The translations under genes were made by a program, and so were the position numbers. Below, piece after piece: positions 55,120-64,000 of a DNA stretch of 64,000 nt; the stretch's first letter is position 1, and the number at the start of each line of letters is the position of its first letter. Location: contig NC_007406.1 in NCBI RefSeq assembly GCF_000012725.1, forward strand, positions 2,632,001-2,696,000, given 5' to 3'. Origin of the DNA: Nitrobacter winogradskyi Nb-255. GTDB lineage: Bacteria > Pseudomonadota > Alphaproteobacteria > Rhizobiales > Xanthobacteraceae. The notes under the pieces are model-generated. The model worked only from the letters and a program-made list of their open reading frames with translations. It did no database searches and had not been told where the DNA came from.

Positions 55120-55596
55120 GTGACAAATTTCAGCAAATTCGGTCCGCTTCTTGTATTTGTTGCGATGGCATGGCCACAGCCATCGACCGCGCAACGCGCG
55201 GAGTACACGACGATGGTGACGGCGCACGCGCAAGCCAACGGTGTTCCTGTCGACCTGGTTCACCGCGTCATCATGCGCGAAAGCCGCTACAATCCGCGCG
55301 CGGTTCATCGCGGAAACTACGGCATGATGCAGATCAAGCTCGCGACCGCTCGCGGCCTCGGCTACACCGGCACCGCTGAAGGCCTGCTCGACCCCGAAAC
55401 CAACCTCACCTATGCGGTGAAGTATCTCGCCGGCGCATACCGGCTGGCGAACGGCAATCACGATCGCGCCGTCGCCTATTATGCCGGCGGTTACTACTAC
55501 GCAGCCAAGCGGCAAAGACTCCAGCGCGCCAGGCACGAGACCATGAGCGCTGACGCAAGACTCCCCGGCGCGCCGCTGTCGATCGCGCCGCGCTGA
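55120..55596 (+). CDS. Lytic transglycosylase, SLT domain
   Basis: 158 residues starting with GTG 55120, with GGGGG four to five bases upstream. Signal peptide (to about PSTA-QRA), then an SLT domain: catalytic Glu in HRVIMRESRYNPRAV (near 50), NYGMMQIKLATARGLG near 65 and AYYAGGYYY. It cleaves peptidoglycan in the periplasm. It lacks extra domains. Such short enzymes often serve secretion or envelope machines, but none is in view. Confidence 0.88.
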   Translation: MTNFSKFGPLLVFVAMAWPQPSTAQRAEYTTMVTAHAQANGVPVDLVHRVIMRESRYNPRAVHRGNYGMMQIKLATARGLGYTGTAEGLLDPETNLTYAVKYLAGAYRLANGNHDRAVAYYAGGYYYAAKRQRLQRARHETMSADARLPGAPLSIAPR

Positions 55597-55699
55597 ACCG
55601 CGGCCTGGCGCCGGGCTAACAGGAAAATCGTGGAACCGCTTCATATCGACGATTACGCCTGCCGCACGTTGACACCCTCACCTTTCGGTTTAGATTAGG

Positions 55700-55820
55700 G
55701 ATGTTCCGAGGGGTGCTCCGTCAGGGAGCTGAGATACCGCAAGCGCGCAATCCAAGGCGGATTGCAAGGACCGCGGTGACCCTTTGAACCTGATCCGGGT
55801 CATGCCGGCGAAGGGACAGG
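55700..55820 (+). promoter_or_regulatory. TPP (thiamin pyrophosphate) riboswitch
   Basis: THI element: GGGGTGCTCC, CAGGGAGCTGAGATACC and the hallmark CCCTTTGAACCTGATCCGGG with CATGCCGGCGAAGGGACAGG. It ends directly at the thiO start, so TPP binding probably hides the ribosome site (GACAGGG). The only one in the window, it should control thiO-S-G-E-C together. Confidence 0.95.
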
Positions 55821-55821
55821 G

Positions 55822-56838
55822 ATGCTTCATAAGACGTGGGACAGGCGGGGAACGCCTCCGATCGCGGTCATCGGCGCAGGTATTGCCGGTGCATGGCAGG
55901 CGTTACTGTTCGCGAAAGCCGGGCACGAGGTCACGCTTCACGAACGCGACAATGATGCGATGACGCAAGCCACCAGCCACTGGGCCGGCGGCATGCTCGC
56001 CCCATGGTGCGAATCCGAGGTGTCCGAACCTCTCGTCACGCGCCTTGGCCTTCGCTCGCTCGCGCTTTGGCGCGAACATGCTCCCGATACGCCTTTCAAT
56101 GGTTCTCTCGTGGTGGCGCATCCGCGCGATCGCAGCGATTTCGAACGCTTCGCGCGCATGACATCGGGACATCAGCGCCTTCAGCGCGATGACGTAAGCA
56201 AGCTCGAACCCTCGCTTGACGGGCGGTTTCGCGAAGCGCTGTTCTTTCCGGACGAAGGCCATGTCGAGCCGCGCCGCGTGTTGCCCGAACTGCACGCGCG
56301 CATCCGCGCCGCCGGCGGCCGGATCGAATTCGGCAGCGCGCCGGAAACGACCCACATCGACGGGCTGGAGATCGATTGCCGCGGTCTCGCCGCGCGCGAC
56401 GCGTTTCCGGATCTGCGGGGCGTCAAGGGCGAGGAGATCATCGTCGAAACCGACGAGATCGTGCTATCTCGCCCCATCCGGATCCTGCATCCCCGGTGGC
56501 CGCTCTACATCATTCCGCGCGAGCGCAATCGCTTCATGATCGGCGCAACCTCGATCGAGCGCGAGGACGACGGCGTCAGCGTGCGGTCCACGCTGGAATT
56601 GCTGAGCGCGGCCTATGCGGTGCATCCGGCGTTCGGGGAGGCGCGGATCGTGGAGATCGGCGCCGGCCTGCGGCCTGCCTTTCCCGACAACCTGCCGCGC
56701 ATCGCGATCGACAAGGATCATATTGCGGTCAACGGCCTTTACCGCCACGGCTTCCTGCTGGCGCCGGCGCTAGCCGAGCTGACGCTCGGCTATGTGGCGC
56801 GCGGGGAGATCGACAACGAGGTGATGCAATGCAAGTGA
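55822..56838 (+). CDS. thiO: Glycine oxidase ThiO
   Basis: 338 residues, FAD-dependent DAO fold: GAGIAGAWQALLFAKAGHEV near 18-37, SHWAGGMLAPW near 51-61, IEIGAGLRPAFPDNLPRI near 275. It oxidises glycine to dehydroglycine (iminoacetate) for the thiazole ring. First gene after the TPP riboswitch. Its stop overlaps thiS by ten bases. Confidence 0.94.
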   Translation: MLHKTWDRRGTPPIAVIGAGIAGAWQALLFAKAGHEVTLHERDNDAMTQATSHWAGGMLAPWCESEVSEPLVTRLGLRSLALWREHAPDTPFNGSLVVAHPRDRSDFERFARMTSGHQRLQRDDVSKLEPSLDGRFREALFFPDEGHVEPRRVLPELHARIRAAGGRIEFGSAPETTHIDGLEIDCRGLAARDAFPDLRGVKGEEIIVETDEIVLSRPIRILHPRWPLYIIPRERNRFMIGATSIEREDDGVSVRSTLELLSAAYAVHPAFGEARIVEIGAGLRPAFPDNLPRIAIDKDHIAVNGLYRHGFLLAPALAELTLGYVARGEIDNEVMQCK

Positions 56839-57026
56839 CCGTCAACGGCGAACGGCGGGAGATCGCAGCGCGGACCGTGGACGCGCTGCTGAGCGAACTC
56901 GACTACGAGAGCACGCACGTCGCGATCGCCGTGAATTTCGACGTGCTGCCTAGAAGCCGCTGGGCGGATACCGCGCTCAGGAGCGGCGACGAGATCGAGA
57001 TCATCACGCCGCGGCAGGGAGGGTAG
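56829..57026 (+). CDS. thiS: Sulfur carrier protein ThiS
   Basis: 65 residues, ubiquitin-like: [20 protein letters not shown] start and the C-terminal Gly-Gly (TPRQGG) that is adenylated and thiocarboxylated to carry sulfur. Start overlaps thiO by ten bases. Confidence 0.95.
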   Translation: MQVTVNGERREIAARTVDALLSELDYESTHVAIAVNFDVLPRSRWADTALRSGDEIEIITPRQGG

Positions 57027-57074
57027 AGCATAATCCCGAAAAGTGGGAACCGGTTTTCGGATCAGATCATGCTC
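57025..57074. repeat. Family B repeat inside the thi operon
   Basis: AGAGCATAATCCCGAAAAGT, GGGAACCGGTTTTCGG, ATCATGCTC: a long hairpin between the thiS stop and thiG start (65-base gap). It would fold in the operon mRNA. Confidence 0.85.
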
Positions 57075-57091
57075 AAACAAAGAGACGCATA

Positions 57092-57860
57092 ATGGTTTCG
57101 TTCTACGATCGTGAATTCTCCTCCCGGCTGCTGATCGGCACGGCGCTCTATCCGTCGCCGAAAATCATGCAGGACGCGATCCGCGCCGCGGGCAGCCAGA
57201 TTGTCACCGTATCGCTGCGGCGGGAGACGGCGGGCGGCAAGACCGGCGACGCGTTCTGGTCGCTGATCCGCGAGCTGGATGTCACGGTGCTGCCGAACAC
57301 CGCCGGATGCAAAACCGTGCGCGAAGCCGTCACTACGGCGAAGCTCGCGCGCGAACTGTTCGGCACGTCCTGGATCAAGCTCGAAGTGATCGCCGACAAC
57401 GACACGCTGCAACCCGATGTGGTTGGCCTCGTCGAAGCGGCCGCCATCCTCATCAGGGACGGCTTCGACGTGTTTCCCTATTGCACCGAAGACCTCGGCG
57501 TCGCCATGCGGCTGGTCGAAGCGGGCTGCAAGGTCGTCATGCCATGGGCCGCGCCGATCGGCAGCGCCAAAGGCATCACAAACCGCGACGCCTTGAAGCT
57601 GCTGCGCGAACGGCTGCCCGACGTCACGCTCGTCGTCGATGCCGGACTCGGCGCGCCGAGCCACGCCGCGCAGGCCTGCGAACTCGGCTACGACGCCGTG
57701 CTGCTCAACACAGCCGTCGCCAAGGCCGCCGATCCCGTTGTCATGGCGGGCGCCTTCAGGCTGGCGGTGGAAGCCGGCCGCAACGCTTATGAGGCGGGCC
57801 TGATGGAGGCCCGCGACTTCGCCTCGCCATCAACCCCGGTAGTAGGGACACCGTTCTGGC

Positions 57861-57874
<14 letters not shown>
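57092..57874 (+). CDS. thiG: Thiazole synthase
   Basis: 260 residues, TIM barrel. It makes the thiazole phosphate from deoxyxylulose phosphate, dehydroglycine and ThiS thiocarboxylate. The Schiff-base lysine is Lys96 in SWIKLEVI. The phosphate-loop segment [20 protein letters not shown] lies near 183-202, and [14 protein letters not shown] follows. Start ATG 57092, 17 bases after a repeat. Overlaps thiE by 14 bases. Confidence 0.96.
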
Positions 57875-60558
<2,684 letters not shown>

Positions 60559-60677
60559 ATATGCATGGAGGCTCACGCGAAGCTGTAACCCACCCTGTCG
60601 CGCTGCTACGCATGAACCTCTGCCGCGCTTCGCGCGACCAACGCTGGGATTTGTCAGCATCGCGAGGGAAGAGAACC

Positions 60678-61625
60678 ATGACGCCGTTTCGGGCGATTGC
60701 CCTGTTGTCCGCCGCAGCCTTCGGTCTTTCCCTCGCGCCCGCCGCGGCACAAGACAAGACGCCCCCCTCCTCGTCGCCCTCCCCGCTGGTCGGAAAGCTG
60801 AACGCCTATGTCGGCTGCATCAACCGCCTGTCGGAGCGCTCGTATGAGTCGCGCAACCGCTATTTCTCCTGGGCGAAGAAGACCGGCCCGACCGGCAAGG
60901 AGCGCATCATCTACGGCACCTACACCATCTACGACACGACCGACTGCAAGAAGAACGTCGAGATGGCCAACGCATCGGAGCCGCATGACGCCGAACTCGA
61001 ATCCGCTGCGTCCGCCTATGCCGAAGCCGTCGGAAAGCTCGAACCGCTGCTGAAGGAGGCCGACGAGTACTACCAACAGGAGAACTACAAGGACGACAAG
61101 ATGGCCAAGGGCAAGGAGATGCATCCGCGTCTCGTTGCAGCGTGGGACGCGTTCGCGAGCGCCGACAAGAAGCTGCGCGCCGGCGTCGAGGCCATCAAGG
61201 ACAAGCAGGCGGAAGAACAGCTCGCCGCGATCGAGGCGAAGGAAGGCCGCAAAACGCACTATTACGCCGAGGCGTTGATGATCCACGCTAAACGCCTGCT
61301 GCGCGCGGAAGACACCAGCAAGCCCGATATCGCGGCGATCACGAAAGCACTGACCGAGTATGAGACCACGGTGAAGGCCGCCGAGGACGCATCGGGCAAG
61401 GACGGCGACACGAAGCTCGGCTCGTCCTTCCTGAGCAGCGCCAAATCGTACCTGACCTCGGCGAAGCAACTGATGCGCCGCATCCGCGACAAGGTGCCCT
61501 ACAGCCAGGGCGACCGCATGATGCTCGGCAGCGGCGGCGGCTGGATGGTCGAGGGTTCACCGCCCCGGCTGCTCCGCGACTACAACCAGTTGATCGAGAG
61601 TTATAACCGCGGCGCGCGCATCTGA
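60678..61625 (+). CDS. DUF3829 family secreted protein
   Basis: 315 residues from ATG 60678 (GGGAAGAG in front). Signal peptide (MTPFRAIALLSAAAFGLSLA, cleavage near AAA-QDK), then an almost all-helical part typical of DUF3829 (NAYVGCINRLSERSYESRNR, PHDAELESAASAYAEAVGKL, KLGSSFLSSAKSYLTSAKQL). Periplasmic, function unknown. It follows thiC by 119 bases but has no clear link to thiamin. Confidence 0.8.
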   Translation: MTPFRAIALLSAAAFGLSLAPAAAQDKTPPSSSPSPLVGKLNAYVGCINRLSERSYESRNRYFSWAKKTGPTGKERIIYGTYTIYDTTDCKKNVEMANASEPHDAELESAASAYAEAVGKLEPLLKEADEYYQQENYKDDKMAKGKEMHPRLVAAWDAFASADKKLRAGVEAIKDKQAEEQLAAIEAKEGRKTHYYAEALMIHAKRLLRAEDTSKPDIAAITKALTEYETTVKAAEDASGKDGDTKLGSSFLSSAKSYLTSAKQLMRRIRDKVPYSQGDRMMLGSGGGWMVEGSPPRLLRDYNQLIESYNRGARI

Positions 61626-62058
61626 GCGAGTTGTCTCGCTAGCACGGGTTCGCCGCTCCGGGGCTGCCACTTCAGGACGAATCCAGCAGCCAGCGCGAAC
61701 ACCACTCCGCGCGAAAAACAGCGACGATAACGAGCCGAATCCCCGGGCGTTAAGAAAGTCGGGGAAGCGATTGGGGGCAGATCTGGAGCGGTCCCGATTC
61801 GTCCCCTGCCATGCAGTCATGCATCCTGCGGTTGCCGATTAACAGAAACACAATTCAGGTTAACATCATCCCGAACGTAACATTCGCCTGTTACGCGCAT
61901 TTTTGGCGCGAAATCGGCCGTTCTCTCCGCGTTCGGGCTAAGAGTTCCGGCAACTCGGGTTTGTTAATGATCTGGTAACCATATCATTACAGCCTCGTCG
62001 CCGGGATGGGGGTCTCAATCCGTGGCTTGGATGGGAAGCCGCGCTTAGGGAGAGACCG
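61626..62058 (+). other. Intergenic region before the Fis-type gene
   Basis: 433 bases, AT-richer after 61840. No gene seen. It probably holds the promoter of the Fis-type gene. Confidence 0.5.
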
Positions 62059-62313
62059 ATGAACCAGGAGATCCAGATCACAGATCAGGGTTCGATGAAG
62101 GATCAGGTTGCGCTCACACCTGATGAGGTGATTCCGTTGCTGGTCGGCTCCACGGTCGACGAGGTCGAACGGGAACTCGTGTTGCAGACGCTGGCGCGTT
62201 GCGGCGGCAACCGCACCCGCGCGGCGCGCGTGCTGGGCGTATCGGTCCGCACGCTGCGCAACAAGATACGGCAGTATACCTCCATGGGACTCGACGTGCC
62301 CGATCACGTCTGA
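62059..62313 (+). CDS. Small Fis-type helix-turn-helix protein
   Basis: 84 residues. A short N-terminus is followed by a HTH_8 domain (about 40-80, VERELVLQTLARCGGNRTRA then ARVLGVSVRTLRNKIRQY), the DNA-binding end of Fis and of NtrC-type activators. Without an AAA+ domain it should act as a nucleoid or accessory DNA-binding protein. AGGGAGAG lies before the ATG. Family members in this group are often linked to flagellar or cell-cycle control, but nothing nearby supports that. Confidence 0.82.
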   Translation: MNQEIQITDQGSMKDQVALTPDEVIPLLVGSTVDEVERELVLQTLARCGGNRTRAARVLGVSVRTLRNKIRQYTSMGLDVPDHV

Positions 62314-62493
62314 CGCCGTCACGATGCATCAGCGGAACATGCGCGACTGATGGCGCGCATCAGATCGAACTTCCCTGGACACATCTTCCCGCACGCACCG
62401 GCTTGCCGTGGCGCGCGCGCCCTCCTATGAACGAAACATCACGTTCCGTTCTCGCGCACGCTCAGCCCGCGCTTCGACCAGGCCTTTGTTTTC

Positions 62494-64000
62494 ATGACAT
62501 CGACACCGACACCTCCGAAAGCCGACCGCCGTTCACATACATATTCGCATCACGGTATCACCCTGACGGACGACTACGCCTGGCTGAAGGATGCGAACTG
62601 GCAGCAGGTGCTTCGCGAGCCTTCATTACTCGAACCGGATATTCGCGCCTACCTTGAGGCCGAAACCGCCTACTCGAACGCCGTGCTGGCGCAGACCGAG
62701 CCGCTGCAAAGGCAACTGGTCGCGGAAATGCGCGGCCGCATCAAGGAGGACGATTCCACCGTTCCCTCCCCCGACGGTCCTTTTGCCTACTTCACGAAGT
62801 ACCGGGAGGGCGGCCAGCACCGGATGATCGGCCGGCAGCCGCGCGACGGCGGCGACGCCCGCTTTCTCATCGACGGCGATGCGCTCGCGGAAAACAAAAA
62901 GTTCTTTCAGCTTGGCGAGGCCGATCATTCTCCGGATCATCGCCTGGAAGCGTGGAGCTGCGACGATCGCGGTTCGGAATATTTCACGATCCGTATCCGC
63001 GACTGGGACAGCGGCGCCGATCTCGCCGACGTCATCGAGGAAACAGACGGCGGCGTGGTGTGGAGCGCGGACTCACGCGCGTTCTACTACGTCAAGCTCG
63101 ACGACAACCATCGGCCGATGCAGGTCTATCGCCACCAGATCGGCACGGTTCAGGCCGATGATACGCTCATCTATGAAGAACAGGACATCGGCTGGTTCAC
63201 GCATATTCATGAGAGCGCCAGCGGCCGTTTCTGCGTGATAGCAGGCGGCGATCATGAAACGTCCGAACAGCGGCTGATCGATCTGGCTGCGCCACAGGCC
63301 GTGCCGAGCCTGATCGCGCCACGCGAGGACGGCGTGCAGTATTCCGTCGCCGATCGCGGCGACGAACTGTTCATCCTCACAAACGCCGACGACGCGATCG
63401 ACTTCAAGATCATGACGGCGCCGCTCTCGTCGCCCGACCGCGCGAACTGGCGCGACCTCATCCCGTATCGTCCCGGCACCTATGTGATCGACTTTGAGCT
63501 TTATTCCGGTCACATGGCGCGACTCGAACGAACCAATGCGCTGCCCTCGATCATCATCCGTGATCTGGCGACCGGCGATGAGCACGCAATCGCCTTCGAC
63601 GAGGCCGCCTATTCGCTCGACACCCATGGCGGCTACGAGTTCGACACCACGACCTTGCGCTTCAGCTATTCGTCGATGACGACGCCGTCCGAGGTGTTCG
63701 ATTATGACATGGCGAGCCGCTCGCGCACTTTGCGCAAGCGGCAGGAGATTCCGTCAGGGCATGATCCCGCGAACTATGTCACCACCCGCATCATGGCGAA
63801 GGCGGACGATGGCGCGGAGGTGCCGGTCTCGATCCTGCATCGCAAGGATTTCGTGCTGGATGGCCGCGCGCCGCTTCTGCTCTACGGCTACGGCTCCTAC
63901 GGTCATTCCATGCCCGCCTCGTTCTCGGCCAACCGGCTGTCGCTGGTCGATCGCGGTTTCGCTTATGCCATCGCGCACATCCGAGGCGGCGCGGACAAGG
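62494..64000 (+). CDS. ptrB: Oligopeptidase B (S9 family), 5' part, cut by window end
   Basis: 502 residues visible from ATG 62494 (MTSTPTPPKADRRSHTYSHH). The beta-propeller domain of prolyl-oligopeptidase-type enzymes: DDYAWLKDANWQ near 27-38, YFTKYREGGQH near 92, HASPDGRF-like ESASGRFCVIAGG and SGHMARLERT. The start of the alpha/beta-hydrolase domain follows near 420 (PLLLYGYGSYG). The catalytic Ser, Asp and His lie beyond the window. It cleaves short peptides after basic residues. Confidence 0.9.
   Translation, partial: MTSTPTPPKADRRSHTYSHHGITLTDDYAWLKDANWQQVLREPSLLEPDIRAYLEAETAYSNAVLAQTEPLQRQLVAEMRGRIKEDDSTVPSPDGPFAYFTKYREGGQHRMIGRQPRDGGDARFLIDGDALAENKKFFQLGEADHSPDHRLEAWSCDDRGSEYFTIRIRDWDSGADLADVIEETDGGVVWSADSRAFYYVKLDDNHRPMQVYRHQIGTVQADDTLIYEEQDIGWFTHIHESASGRFCVIAGGDHETSEQRLIDLAAPQAVPSLIAPREDGVQYSVADRGDELFILTNADDAIDFKIMTAPLSSPDRANWRDLIPYRPGTYVIDFELYSGHMARLERTNALPSIIIRDLATGDEHAIAFDEAAYSLDTHGGYEFDTTTLRFSYSSMTTPSEVFDYDMASRSRTLRKRQEIPSGHDPANYVTTRIMAKADDGAEVPVSILHRKDFVLDGRAPLLLYGYGSYGHSMPASFSANRLSLVDRGFAYAIAHIRGGADK

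Noticed and set aside
62020-62045. Sigma-54 promoter before the Fis-type gene
   Set aside because: TGGCTTGG is present but the -12 TTGC is missing at the required spacing.

Overview
The window is GC-rich, densely coded chromosomal DNA of an alphaproteobacterium in the Bradyrhizobium/Rhodopseudomonas/Nitrobacter group. The best clue is a short chlorite dismutase (34169-34720). Its length and sequence match, as far as I recall them, the dimeric enzyme of Nitrobacter winogradskyi. The zinc-ligand-free DnaG, the large CarB, the NadQ-like regulator beside nadABC and the trxB-LysR pair fit the same group. Nitrobacter winogradskyi or a close relative is my best reading, without a database check.

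Layout. 1-3.7 kb: tail of an unknown gene, an O-antigen ligase-type protein, then an IS630 element abutting an IS5-family element. 3.7-8.2 kb: serine-glyoxylate aminotransferase, small proteins, a HIT protein, a Crp/Fnr regulator. 8.2-11.7 kb: bioF-bioD-bioA with a small Dabb protein upstream. 11.8-16.2 kb: NadQ-like regulator, operator, nadA-nadB-nadC. 16.4-22.2 kb: PRC-barrel protein, diguanylate cyclase, rpoH, rluD. 22.2-27.5 kb: tRNA-Glu followed by a degraded island with an integrase remnant, an intact IS3 element, a TauE-like exporter and a second, identical IS630 copy. 27.5-34 kb: mltB, rpoD, dnaG. 34.1-35.9 kb: chlorite dismutase, N-formylglutamate amidohydrolase, a DUF3309 peptide. 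36.1-44 kb: yqeY, carA, dps, a methyltransferase, two odd tRNA-like genes, a leader terminator and carB. 44.4-49.8 kb: greA, doxX, an Lrp regulator, trxB-lysR and an orphan ParA. 49.9-55.6 kb: RNase P RNA, envelope proteins and stress-type small proteins. 55.7-60.6 kb: TPP riboswitch and thiO-S-G-E-C. 60.7-64 kb: DUF3829 protein, Fis-type peptide and the start of oligopeptidase B, cut by the window end.

Three complete cofactor modules (biotin, NAD, thiamin) lie in tight operons with overlapping genes. Two of them have a visible control element: a palindromic operator for nadABC and a TPP riboswitch for thi. Two exact EcfG-type promoters (GGAAC-N16-CGTT) precede dps and the DUF3309 peptide, and near matches precede five other small or envelope genes, suggesting a scattered general-stress regulon.

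About fifteen copies of related palindromic intergenic repeats are spread through the window. Both IS630 copies have inserted into them. The most unusual signals are two neighbouring tRNA-like genes (Cys-type at 39615-39689, Gly-type at 40040-40112). Their acceptor and T arms are perfect, but their anticodon loops are not seven nucleotides long.
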